64,000 nt of DNA from Mycolicibacterium porcinum (GTDB taxonomy: Bacteria; Actinomycetota; Actinomycetes; Mycobacteriales; Mycobacteriaceae). The DNA lies in assembly GCA_002086835.1 (NCBI GenBank), contig MVIG01000028.1:1-64000 (forward strand). The letters run 5' to 3'. The position numbers and the translations under genes were made by a program. Positions 27,431 to 35,298 of this stretch are shown in pieces (positions within the stretch are counted from its first letter, which is position 1; each line of letters opens with the position of its first letter). The notes below the pieces were generated by a model. That model ran no database searches. It had not been told where the DNA came from and worked only from the letters and a program-made list of their open reading frames with translations.

Positions 27431-28629
27431 GACACGGACGCCGGCATCGAATCCCAGCCGCGGACAGTCGAAGTCGGTGACAGCACGGCGTTGTCCAGGT
27501 CGACGTCCCACTCCGGGAAGCGCTTGAGCATCTCCTCCAGCGCGATCCGGCCCTCCAGCCGCGCGAGCGCCGAACCCAGGCAGTAGTGGGTGCCGACACT
27601 GAATGCGAGATGCTGGCGTTGCTCCCGGTGAATGTCGAAAACCTCACCGTCGGGCGGGAACTGACGGCTGTCGCGGACCGCCGCTCCGATCAGCATCATC
27701 ATCACGCTGCCCTCGGGGACCGTCTGGCCGTAGTACTCGACGTCGCGGGTGACGTACCGGGCCACATGCGGAGCCGGCGGCTCGTACCGCAGCAGCTCCT
27801 CGATGGCCTGTGGGATGAGCGCGGGGTTCTCGACCAGCTGACGCCGCTGATCGGGATGTTCGGCGAGCACCTTTGCCGCCCAACCGATCAGCCGCGTGGT
27901 GGTCTCGTTGCCCGCACCCGCCACCACGTTGATGTAGATGAGGAGCTCCTCGCGGGTGAGCTTGCGGATGACGCCGTGCTCGTCGGTGAACTCGACGTTG
28001 AGCAGGTCGGTCATGATGTCGTCGGACGGATTGTCCTTGCGCCAGTCGATGTAGGTCTCGAAGATCGAGCCGTCGACGAGGCCTTGCTCGGCCGCCTTCA
28101 TCGGCTTACCGGCCTCGGTCCGCAACTGATCGTTGCCGTGGTCGCGGATCATCTCCTGGTCGTCTTCGGGTATGCCGAGCAATGCGCTGATCACCCGCAT
28201 CGGCATGATCGCGCCGAAATCCTTGATGAAGTCGATTTTTCCGGCGCCCACCAGCGGGTCCAGCGACTGCGCGCAGAATTCCCGGATCTTGGGCTCGAGC
28301 GCATTGATCTTGCGCGGGGTGAACATCCGGGCCAGCAGCTTGCGATGGACCGTGTGGATCGGCGGGTCCTCGAAAATCAGGGCGCCCGAGGGGATGTCGA
28401 TGTTGGCCTTGATCAGTTCGATGATCGCGCCGCGCGCCGAGCTGAAGGTCTCGTGATCAACGAGGCCCTTGTTGACATCGGCGAAACGGCTCAACGCATA
28501 GAAGTCGTGTTGCTCGTTGTAGTACAGCGGCGATTCCTCGCGGAGCCGGGCGAACGTCGGGTACGGGTTGGCGTTGATCTCGACGTCGTAGGGATCGAAG
28601 TAGACGTCACTGGTGGTACTCACACTCAC
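27427..28629 (-). CDS. Cytochrome P450
   Basis: A 400-residue soluble class I P450. The I-helix oxygen motif is AGAGNETTTRLIG near residue 237, the K-helix ExxR is in IEELLRYEPP, and the haem loop FSVGTHYCLGSALARLEG gives ligand Cys350. Actinobacterial P450s of this type take electrons from a ferredoxin; the nearest ferredoxin in the window is at 18238. GTG 28629 (GTG 28623 also in frame) lies behind the palindrome ACTTAC-N4-GTAAGT at 28663. It is the first gene of a two-gene operon with the APH-like kinase. I cannot assign the CYP family with confidence. Confidence 0.92.
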   Translation of the reverse strand: MSVSTTSDVYFDPYDVEINANPYPTFARLREESPLYYNEQHDFYALSRFADVNKGLVDHETFSSARGAIIELIKANIDIPSGALIFEDPPIHTVHRKLLARMFTPRKINALEPKIREFCAQSLDPLVGAGKIDFIKDFGAIMPMRVISALLGIPEDDQEMIRDHGNDQLRTEAGKPMKAAEQGLVDGSIFETYIDWRKDNPSDDIMTDLLNVEFTDEHGVIRKLTREELLIYINVVAGAGNETTTRLIGWAAKVLAEHPDQRRQLVENPALIPQAIEELLRYEPPAPHVARYVTRDVEYYGQTVPEGSVMMMLIGAAVRDSRQFPPDGEVFDIHREQRQHLAFSVGTHYCLGSALARLEGRIALEEMLKRFPEWDVDLDNAVLSPTSTVRGWDSMPASVS

Positions 28630-28662
28630 GGCGGTCCGCCTCTCTGAGGGCTGCGGAGAGTT

Positions 28663-28678
28663 ACTTACACGCGTAAGT
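28663..28678. promoter_or_regulatory. Inverted repeat ACTTAC-N4-GTAAGT upstream of the P450 gene
   Basis: Perfect six-base arms lie 34 bases before the P450 start, inside a 114-base gap. The symmetry is typical of TetR-type operators. It does not match the GAGAATG palindromes of the island, so this operon is probably under different control. Confidence 0.55.
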
Positions 28679-28743
28679 TACACGTCGGGAAGGCCGCCCG
28701 ACAAGGCCACCACGGGTTACGGTTTGCCGTTCACATGTAATGC

Positions 28744-29781
28744 TCAGGTGCTGTCACGCACGATCAGCCCGGCAGGGTTCCCACCGTCGGCATCACCGAC
28801 CGTGGGATATCCGAGTTCGGCCATCATGGCCGGGACCGCCACATCGACGATGGTCTTGGCGTCGAATACGACCGACGTCAGCGGCGGAGAACTCACCGCC
28901 CCCAACGGGATGGCGTCGACGCCCATGACCGCGAGATCGTCAGGACAGCGCAAGCCGGCCCGGCGTATCCCGTGCAACACCGCGAACGCGGTCTCGTCGC
29001 TTTGCGCGCATACGGCCGTGACCCCGGCCGATACCCACTTCGAGACGACGGCGGCCGCATCGGATCCGTCCGTGGCCACGCTGTCGACCACGATCTCGGG
29101 CAGGCCGTGCTCGTCGGCGGCCACCCGCAGGCCCGACAACCAGTAGTCACCGAGCGGCCGCAGTACCTCGGTGCCTGAATAAGCGAAGGCGAGCCGGGTG
29201 TGGCCGCGCGACATGAGATGTTCCACTCGCATCGCCCCGACAGTCAGGTGCAGCGACCCGAGCGCGCGCAGCTTCTCGCTGCCCAGATAGATCTGCGGGA
29301 TCTTGGCCGCCTCGACAGCCGCGGCGGCCGCACCCGTGAGGGGGAACACGCCGGAGACTGCCACCGGGTTGAGGTTCGCCACCGCGTCGACGATGTTCTG
29401 CCCGTCGTCGGTCTCGAGCTGCATCGACAGCACGATGCCGTGCCGGCCGAGCGCGGTGGTGAGACGACTGCCGACCTCCAGAGGCAGTTCACCGAGATCG
29501 GTCCGCGGCACGATGTAGAGCACCACGCCGCTACCACCGACTGCGAGGTTGCGGGCCGCCAGGTTGGGCCGGTACCCGAGGTCGGCTGCGGCCTTGCGCA
29601 CGGCGGCCTGGGTCTGTTCCGAGATACGTTGCCCTTGAACGTTGTTGAGCACATAGCTGACGGTTGCCGTGGAGACGTTGGCCAGTTTGGCAACGTCGGC
29701 TTTCGTCGGGCGAAGCCCGACATTGGATCTGGCCGGGCGTCCTTCGTTCGATCCCGTCGAGCGTCCCCTTGTCGTGCTCAC
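28744..29781 (-). CDS. LacI-family transcriptional regulator
   Basis: A 345-residue LacI regulator. After a basic tail of about 27 residues comes the DNA-binding domain [54 protein letters not shown], with the hinge helix, then the periplasmic-binding-protein-like ligand domain. GTG 29781 overlaps the transporter stop (GTGA), so regulator and MHS-type permease are translated together; the frame is open further upstream but that part lies inside the permease gene. A sugar- or organic-acid-responsive repressor of its own transporter operon is the simplest reading. The effector is unknown. Confidence 0.92.
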   Translation of the reverse strand: MSTTRGRSTGSNEGRPARSNVGLRPTKADVAKLANVSTATVSYVLNNVQGQRISEQTQAAVRKAAADLGYRPNLAARNLAVGGSGVVLYIVPRTDLGELPLEVGSRLTTALGRHGIVLSMQLETDDGQNIVDAVANLNPVAVSGVFPLTGAAAAAVEAAKIPQIYLGSEKLRALGSLHLTVGAMRVEHLMSRGHTRLAFAYSGTEVLRPLGDYWLSGLRVAADEHGLPEIVVDSVATDGSDAAAVVSKWVSAGVTAVCAQSDETAFAVLHGIRRAGLRCPDDLAVMGVDAIPLGAVSSPPLTSVVFDAKTIVDVAVPAMMAELGYPTVGDADGGNPAGLIVRDST

Positions 29782-31115
29782 GGTGTCATCGTGACACGTT
29801 GCCCGCCGGTTGGGTCGCCCATCCCCGACAGTTCTCGCCCCGCAGTTTCGCGCAAGGTCAGGACAGTGAGCAACGAGACGATGCCGGCGGTAGCGAGATA
29901 CAACGCGGGTGCCAGGTTGTTGCCGGTGGCCGCGGTGAGCCAGGTGACCACGTACGGGGTGGTCCCGCCGAACAAGGCCACGGCGATGTTGTAGCCGATC
30001 GAGAAGCCGCTGTAGCGCACCCGGGTGGCGAACAGTTCGACGCCGGCGGTCACCGCGGTCGCCACGTACACCGATTCGATGGCGGCCAGCACGCAGTGTC
30101 CCGCGATCGCCGCCGCCACCGATCCCGAATTCATCAGCAGGAACAGCGGATACGCGCACACCGCGAACCCCACAGAGCCGGCGATCAACAGGGGCCTGCG
30201 CCCGATCCGATCCGACAACGCCGCCAACGGCAGGATCAGAGCCAGCGCCACCAGGCTGGCCAAGGTGATCGAGATGAAGGCCTGGGTCTTGCTGAAGTGC
30301 AGAACCTTGATGAAGTACGTCGGCAGGAAGGTGAAGACGACGTAGTAGCCGACGTTGAACACGATGAACAGCCCGATGACCTGCAAGATCGCCCGCCGGG
30401 CCGTGCCAACGGCCTCGCGCAGCGGCGAGGTGGCCACCCGATCGGTCTCGTCGAGTTCGGCGAATTCCGGTGTGTCATCGAGGCGCAGCCTGATGTAGAG
30501 GCCGACCAGGCCGAGCGGTGCGGCCACCAGGAACGGGATCCGCCAGCCGTAGCTCTCCATCGCGGCGGGCGGCAGGTATGCCTGCAGCACGGTGACGGTG
30601 ATCGAGCCGAGCAGGAAGCCCAGCACCCCCGACCACGCGATGAACGTCACCGTGAACCCGCGCCATCGGGTCTTCGCATACTCCGCGAGATAGACCGCGC
30701 CGCCACCGTATTCACCACCGGCGGAGAATCCCTGCAGGCACCGCAGCAGGAGAAGCAGCAGCGGAGCCGCCACGCCGATGGTGGCGTAGGTGGGCAGCAG
30801 GCCGATGCCGAGAGTCGCGGCCGACATCAACAGGATCACCACGGCGAGAACACGTTGGCGGCCCAGCCGGTCCCCCAGCGGACCGAAGACGAAGCCGCCG
30901 AGCGGACGCATGAAGAACGCGGCCGCGAAGATCGCGAAAGTGTTGAGCAGTGCCGCGGTTTCGTTGCCGGCGGGGAAGAAATTGGCGGCGATGTAGGTCG
31001 CCAGGAATCCGTAGATGGCGAAGTCGAACCATTCCACCGCGTTACCGATGGATGCGCCGGTGATCGCCTTGCGCACGGTTGGGTCGATGCGGGTGCTTCG
31101 CTTCGGTGCCGTCAA
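29778..31115 (-). CDS. MFS transporter, metabolite:H+ symporter (MHS) family
   Basis: A 445-residue 12-helix permease. The N terminus [29 protein letters not shown] and the loop [13 protein letters not shown] are typical of the MHS group (shikimate, alpha-ketoglutarate, proline/betaine and dicarboxylate symporters), as is [19 protein letters not shown]. The start is uncertain: TTG 31115 sits directly behind a strong stem-loop (31120-31152) whose arm carries the only Shine-Dalgarno-like GAGAGG, and a GTG some 13 codons in is an alternative. It is followed by an overlapping lacI-type gene. It could import an organic acid; the substrate cannot be read from sequence. Confidence 0.9.
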   Translation of the reverse strand: MTAPKRSTRIDPTVRKAITGASIGNAVEWFDFAIYGFLATYIAANFFPAGNETAALLNTFAIFAAAFFMRPLGGFVFGPLGDRLGRQRVLAVVILLMSAATLGIGLLPTYATIGVAAPLLLLLLRCLQGFSAGGEYGGGAVYLAEYAKTRWRGFTVTFIAWSGVLGFLLGSITVTVLQAYLPPAAMESYGWRIPFLVAAPLGLVGLYIRLRLDDTPEFAELDETDRVATSPLREAVGTARRAILQVIGLFIVFNVGYYVVFTFLPTYFIKVLHFSKTQAFISITLASLVALALILPLAALSDRIGRRPLLIAGSVGFAVCAYPLFLLMNSGSVAAAIAGHCVLAAIESVYVATAVTAGVELFATRVRYSGFSIGYNIAVALFGGTTPYVVTWLTAATGNNLAPALYLATAGIVSLLTVLTLRETAGRELSGMGDPTGGQRVTMTP

Positions 31116-31119
31116 CAGA

Positions 31120-31152
31120 AAACTCGCCTCTCGAATTGCGAGAGGCGAGTTT
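31120..31152. terminator. Strong 14-bp stem-loop between ahpD and the MHS transporter
   Basis: AAACTCGCCTCTCG pairs perfectly with CGAGAGGCGAGTTT around the loop AATTG, with A-runs and T-runs flanking. It lies 60 bases beyond the ahpD stop and should terminate ahpC-ahpD transcripts. It ends five bases from the likely transporter start. Confidence 0.75.
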
Positions 31153-31212
31153 ATCTGTTTGGTTATGCGCGTAAGCCCATTTCTCTGAAGCTTGAGCTTC
31201 GGGGGTTGGGCG

Positions 31213-31746
31213 TCAGACCGCGGCGAGTGCGTCCGCGGTGAGCAGCGCCTGGGCCACCCCGGACACGATCGACGCCAACCGGATGGCTTCGAAGATCGCC
31301 GTGCGGGACACCTCGGCGTCGCGCAATACCGTCTCGTGCGCCGACAGGCAGTGCGAGCAGCCGTTGATCGCCGACACCGCCAGCGACCACAGCTCGAAAT
31401 CTTCCTTGGGCACACCGGGGTTGGCGATGATGTTCATCCGCAGGCCCGCGCGCAGGTCGTCGTAGCGACCGTCGAGCTGACCCTTGGTGCGGTAGAAGAC
31501 GTTGTTCATCCCCATGATCGCCGCGGCGCCGAGGGCACCGTTGTAGGCCTCCGCACTCAGCACGTCGAGGGCGTCCTCGGAGATCTCCTTGAGCAGGCGC
31601 TCCGACTTGGTCGCCGCAGCGGTGGCCACCAGTGCGCCCCACAGCTGCTGCTCGTTGAGCTCGGTCGACTTCACGATGCTGCCGAAGTTGAGCTTGAGGT
31701 CCTTCGCGTACTCCGGCAGAGCTTCCTTGATGTTGTCGATGCTCAC
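31213..31746 (-). CDS. ahpD: Alkyl hydroperoxide reductase AhpD
   Basis: A 177-residue AhpD. The catalytic Cys-x2-Cys is in [12 protein letters not shown] at residues 130 and 133, the positions known from M. tuberculosis AhpD, with the proton-relay His137 nearby. AhpD reduces AhpC and is itself recharged through lipoyl domains of dihydrolipoamide acyltransferase. GTG 31746 lies two bases after the ahpC stop, and a terminator hairpin follows the gene at 31120-31152. With ahpC it is a two-gene peroxide-defence operon. Confidence 0.97.
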   Translation of the reverse strand: MSIDNIKEALPEYAKDLKLNFGSIVKSTELNEQQLWGALVATAAATKSERLLKEISEDALDVLSAEAYNGALGAAAIMGMNNVFYRTKGQLDGRYDDLRAGLRMNIIANPGVPKEDFELWSLAVSAINGCSHCLSAHETVLRDAEVSRTAIFEAIRLASIVSGVAQALLTADALAAV

Positions 31747-31748
31747 GG

Positions 31749-32336
31749 TCAGACCGCCTCGGCCAACAGCTCGCCGGCGTTCAGCGTCGGGTCGCCCTTC
31801 TTCCAGTTGCAGGCGCACAGCTCGTCGGACTGCAGTGCGTCGAGCACGCGCAGCACCTCGTCAACATTGCGGCCGACGGAACCCGCGGTGACCGAGACGA
31901 ACTGAATCTCGTTGTTGGGATCCACGATGAAGGTCGCACGATCCGCCACGCCGTCGGCGTTCAGGACACCAGCAGCCGTGGCGAGCTCCCGCTTGAGGTC
32001 CGAGGCCATCGGGAACGGCAGCTTCTTCAGGTCCTCGTGCTGAGCACGCCACTGGAAGTGCACGAACTCGTTGTCCACCGAGACGCCGATCACCTTGGCG
32101 TCGCGATCCTCGAAGTCCTCGTTGAGCTTGCCGAACGCGGCGATCTCGGTCGGGCACACGAAGGTGAAGTCCTTCGGCCAGAAGAAGATGATCCGCCACT
32201 TGCCCTCGTCGTCCTTGCTGGTGACGCGGGTGAAATAGTCATCGGGCTGCTTGGCGTCGACCTTGGACAGATCTCCGCCGATCACGGCCGTCAGATCGTA
32301 TTCCGGGAACTGAGAACCAATCGTCAGAAGTGCCAT
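31749..32336 (-). CDS. ahpC: Alkyl hydroperoxide reductase AhpC (2-Cys peroxiredoxin)
   Basis: A 195-residue peroxiredoxin. Peroxidatic Cys61 is in FTFVCPTEI; Cys174 and Cys176 in ELCACNW match the three-cysteine arrangement of M. tuberculosis AhpC. It reduces organic peroxides, H2O2 and peroxynitrite. No oxyR gene is adjacent, unlike the classical mycobacterial oxyR-ahpC layout. A perfect palindrome lies 28 bases upstream of the start (32365-32381) and may be the control site. ahpD follows after two bases. Confidence 0.98.
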   Translation of the reverse strand: MALLTIGSQFPEYDLTAVIGGDLSKVDAKQPDDYFTRVTSKDDEGKWRIIFFWPKDFTFVCPTEIAAFGKLNEDFEDRDAKVIGVSVDNEFVHFQWRAQHEDLKKLPFPMASDLKRELATAAGVLNADGVADRATFIVDPNNEIQFVSVTAGSVGRNVDEVLRVLDALQSDELCACNWKKGDPTLNAGELLAEAV

Positions 32337-32364
32337 CGCAACCTATCCAATCTCGCATGTTTTT

Positions 32365-32381
32365 TCTGGAATGATTCCAGA
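32365..32381. promoter_or_regulatory. Palindrome TCTGGAA-TGA-TTCCAGA upstream of ahpC
   Basis: A perfect 7-3-7 inverted repeat lies in the ahpC promoter region, flanked by T-rich sequence. The ATTCCAGA half resembles, from memory, part of the FurA operator before mycobacterial furA-katG. A peroxide- or metal-sensing Fur-family repressor is one possibility. Confidence 0.6.
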
Positions 32382-32455
32382 TTTACACACCGATTCTGGC
32401 TGCCGGCTGATAGTTATAGCAACTCGACCGGACGTGATAATCCACACAGATGACA

Positions 32456-33106
32456 TCAGTGTGAGTTGGGCGTCACGACGTCCGCCGAGACGACCAGATC
32501 GGCTCGCACCGCAGTGCCCGCCACCAGCCGCGCGTTGGGTTCGTCGACCTCGGCAACCCACCGCCGCGCCGCGTCCGCCGGCTTGCCGAAAGTGATGTGC
32601 CGGGCCACCAGACGTGCGACGCGTACATCGTCTTGAATTGCGCAGTACCAGATTTCATCGATCGCGGCCGCCACGGCCTGCCATGCGGAGTCGTCGAGCA
32701 GAAGGTAATTGCCCTCGGTCAGCACCACGGCCGCGTCCGGGAAGACCGGGATCGAGCCGGCGACCGGCTGCTCGATGTCGCGCTCGAAGCCCGGGGCGTA
32801 GACCACCTCGGCGCGCGTGCGGATGCGGCGCAGCATCGCGGCGTAGCCGGCAACGTCGAAAGTGTCAGGTGCGCCCTTGCGATCCAGCCGGCCCAGCCGG
32901 CGCAGTTCCACATCGGCGAGGTGAAATCCGTCCATCGGCACGTGGGCCACCGCATCGGCGCCGAGGTGGACCCGCGCCGCGGTGACGAGCGCCTCGGCGA
33001 GAGTGGACTTGCCCGCCCCCGGCGGTCCGGTGATCCCGATGACGGACGTGCCCGGCTCAGAGGCGCGGGCCAGCACCCGGGCCAGCAGATCGTCGAACGT
33101 GCACAT
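32456..33106 (-). CDS. P-loop nucleoside/pantothenate-type kinase
   Basis: A 216-residue P-loop kinase of the uridine kinase/phosphoribulokinase/PanK superfamily: Walker A GPPGAGKST near residue 28, the family signature VPMDGFHLADVELRRLGRLDRKGAPDTFD, and Asp/Glu in VVLTEGNYLLLDD. Similar actinobacterial proteins are annotated as nucleoside/nucleotide kinases or fructose-transport-associated kinases; the substrate is not clear. ATG 33106 gives a normal N terminus. It stands alone between the ahpC promoter and a divergent lipoprotein gene. No sign of truncation. Confidence 0.85.
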   Translation of the reverse strand: MCTFDDLLARVLARASEPGTSVIGITGPPGAGKSTLAEALVTAARVHLGADAVAHVPMDGFHLADVELRRLGRLDRKGAPDTFDVAGYAAMLRRIRTRAEVVYAPGFERDIEQPVAGSIPVFPDAAVVLTEGNYLLLDDSAWQAVAAAIDEIWYCAIQDDVRVARLVARHITFGKPADAARRWVAEVDEPNARLVAGTAVRADLVVSADVVTPNSH

Positions 33107-33205
33107 AACGGGGCCATTGTCGCCCAGGTCATCTGCGGGCGATCCCGAACGTCGGCGCGAGCAGGTAGAACTGGCTGGGGTGAATCGCACGGAAGGCGGC
33201 TCAAA

Positions 33206-34639
33206 GTGGCGAGGCTTCGCTGGTGGCTCGGTCTGGCCTGTTGTGCCGTGCTGCTCGCCGGCTGCGGCGACACCACCGTGCTGGAGGGGCGGGCGACGTC
33301 GATGTTGTTCCTGCCCGACCGGGTGGGCGGCCTGCCGGTGACCGACGGCCACAGCGGTATCCGGCCCGGAGCCCCCGGGCCGACCCGCCGGGCCGAGAAC
33401 ACCGATGGCGGGCAGATCGACGACCTGGCACTGCTCGCCGTCGACGACATCGAGGACTTCTGGTCGCAGAACTACCGCGGCGGCTCGTTGCCGGGAACCT
33501 TCACCCCCGTCTCGCGCCTGGTGTCCTACAACTCCGACGCCTCCCCCGGGCTCGACATCTGCGGACAGAACACCGTCGGGCTGACCAACGCCTTCTACTG
33601 CCTCAAGAGCGACGTCATGGCCTGGGACCGTGGCGTGGCGATTCCCGTTGCGGCACAGTACTTCGGCCAGATGGGCGTCGTCGGGGTGATGGCCCACGAG
33701 TACGGCCACGCGGTCCAGCAACAAGCCCGGCTGATCAACGAGAGCACGCCCGTGCTGGTGGCCGAGCAGCAGGCCGACTGCCTCGCCGGGGTGTACCTGC
33801 GCTGGGTGGCCGCAGGCAACTCACCGCGCTTCGAGTTGAGCACAGGCGACGGCCTCAACCACGTCCTGGGCGGCCTGATCTACATCCGCGATCCCCTGAT
33901 GACGCGGGTGGATGCCACACTCACCGGCGGCGAGCACGGGTCGGCGCTGGACCGGGTCAGCGCGTTCCAGATCGGGTTCAGCGGCAACGTCGACCAATGC
34001 GCGGCCATGGATTCCGACGAGATCAAGAAGCGCCGCGGCGATCTACCCAAGTTCCTCGACTTCTTCAGCGGGGCGCAGGACGGCAACAGCACGATCACCG
34101 CCGATCTGCTCGACAAGACCATGCAGTCGCTGCGGCGCGTGTACGCGCCCGCCAACCCCCCGGCGTTGAGCACCGAGCCCAGCGCGTGTCCCGACGCAGG
34201 CCCATCCCCGCCGGCGTCGTACTGCCCGGCGACCAACACCATCGTGGTGGATCTCGACGGAATGAAGGCCTTGGGCGAAGCCAGGAACGAGAACGACGAA
34301 CAGGAACTCCTGCAAGGCGACAACTCGGCGATCTCCGTGTTGACGTCGCGGTACGCGCTGGCCGTGCAGCACGAGAAGGGCCTGGTGCTCGACACCCCGG
34401 TGGCCGCCATGCGCACCGGCTGCCTGACCGGCGTGGGGCAGGCGAGGATGGCCGAACCGGGCCTGCCGATCACGCTGTCGGCCGGTGACACCGACGAGGC
34501 CATCAGCAGCCTGCTCACCAACGGGCTGGCCGCCAGCGACGTCAACGGCAGGGTGCTCCCTGCCGGTTTCACCCGCATCCTGGCCTACCGGTCCGGCCTG
34601 CAGGGCGATGATGCCCAGTGCTACCAGCGGTTCGCGTGA
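33206..34639 (+). CDS. LpqM-like zinc metallopeptidase lipoprotein
   Basis: A 477-residue secreted lipoprotein with a zinc-peptidase core. The signal peptide LRWWLGLACCAVLLAGCGD ends in the lipobox LLAGC. The zinc motif is HEYGHAVQ with downstream AEQQADCLAGVYLRW supplying the third ligand, as in neutral zinc metallopeptidases of the mycobacterial LpqM type. Paired cysteines (LDICGQN, NAFYCLK, ACPDAG, SYCPATN) suggest disulfides outside the membrane. GTG 33206 is chosen because it starts the signal peptide; an open frame further upstream overlaps the kinase gene. A second member lies at 54809. The DUF4333 gene follows after 27 bases. Target proteins are unknown. Confidence 0.85.
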   Translation: MARLRWWLGLACCAVLLAGCGDTTVLEGRATSMLFLPDRVGGLPVTDGHSGIRPGAPGPTRRAENTDGGQIDDLALLAVDDIEDFWSQNYRGGSLPGTFTPVSRLVSYNSDASPGLDICGQNTVGLTNAFYCLKSDVMAWDRGVAIPVAAQYFGQMGVVGVMAHEYGHAVQQQARLINESTPVLVAEQQADCLAGVYLRWVAAGNSPRFELSTGDGLNHVLGGLIYIRDPLMTRVDATLTGGEHGSALDRVSAFQIGFSGNVDQCAAMDSDEIKKRRGDLPKFLDFFSGAQDGNSTITADLLDKTMQSLRRVYAPANPPALSTEPSACPDAGPSPPASYCPATNTIVVDLDGMKALGEARNENDEQELLQGDNSAISVLTSRYALAVQHEKGLVLDTPVAAMRTGCLTGVGQARMAEPGLPITLSAGDTDEAISSLLTNGLAASDVNGRVLPAGFTRILAYRSGLQGDDAQCYQRFA

Positions 34640-34666
34640 GTCGATGAGCCGAGTCGAGGAGAGCCG

Positions 34667-35206
34667 ATGAGCGGTCCCGAGCAACCGTGGTGGGCACGGC
34701 CGGGCGGCGCGCCCGTTCCGGGCAACACGCCACCACCCGCGTCTCGACCACCCCGGCCCGCGTGGACGCCTCCCCCGCGCCAGCCATCGCCGCACCAGCC
34801 GCCGCACCAGCACGTGCGGCCCGCGCCACCGCCGCGCCCGCCGCAACCACAGTCCCATCCGAAGCCCAAGCCCTCCGGGCGGCGTGTGCAAATCGGCGCG
34901 GCCGTCGCCGCGGCGGCGGTCGCGGTGATCGGGGTCGGGCTGTGGGTCTGGAGCCGCGCCGACTCCACCGGCACCCGGCTCGATGTCCGACAGGCCGAAG
35001 CCGGAGTGGCGCAGATCTTGTCCGACCCGATCAACGGCTACGGAGCCAACCGCGTCGTCGCCGTCGCATGTAACGATGGCAAGAATCCGCTTGTGCGCAC
35101 CGGAGCGACGTTCACCTGCGCGGTTGAGATCAACGACACACTGCGCCGGGTGATCGTGGAATTCACGGACAATAACGGGACTTATGCGGTGGACGGACCC
35201 CGATAA
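34667..35206 (+). CDS. DUF4333-type membrane-anchored protein with proline-rich N terminus
   Basis: A 179-residue protein in three parts: a Pro/His-rich cytoplasmic tail (residues 1-70), one membrane helix (about 76-95, IGAAVAAAAVAVIGVGLWVW) and an extracytoplasmic DUF4333-like domain with two cysteines (VAVACNDG and ATFTCAVEI) that probably form a disulfide. Proteins of this design are frequent in mycobacteria and of unknown function. It follows the LpqM-like gene by 27 bases and is probably co-transcribed, so it may act with that cell-envelope peptidase. Confidence 0.8.
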   Translation: MSGPEQPWWARPGGAPVPGNTPPPASRPPRPAWTPPPRQPSPHQPPHQHVRPAPPPRPPQPQSHPKPKPSGRRVQIGAAVAAAAVAVIGVGLWVWSRADSTGTRLDVRQAEAGVAQILSDPINGYGANRVVAVACNDGKNPLVRTGATFTCAVEINDTLRRVIVEFTDNNGTYAVDGPR

Positions 35207-35284
35207 AGAGACCCACGACACATTTTCCACAACGGGTGACAACCCACACCGGACCATGCTGCGGGGCTTTATTAGAGGCGCTAT

Positions 35285-35290
35285 TAGTCT
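35285..35290 (+). promoter_or_regulatory. -10 element TAGTCT of a probable leaderless promoter
   Basis: TAGTCT fits the mycobacterial -10 consensus TANNNT and ends eight bases before the ATG at 35299. Transcription would start at or next to the A of the start codon, and no Shine-Dalgarno is present, which is the usual picture of a leaderless mRNA. Confidence 0.5.
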
Positions 35291-35298
35291 TACCTGTT

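Noticed and set aside
32597..33205. Upstream extension of the LpqM-like gene
   Set aside because: It is antisense to the P-loop kinase; the signal peptide and lipobox begin at GTG 33206.
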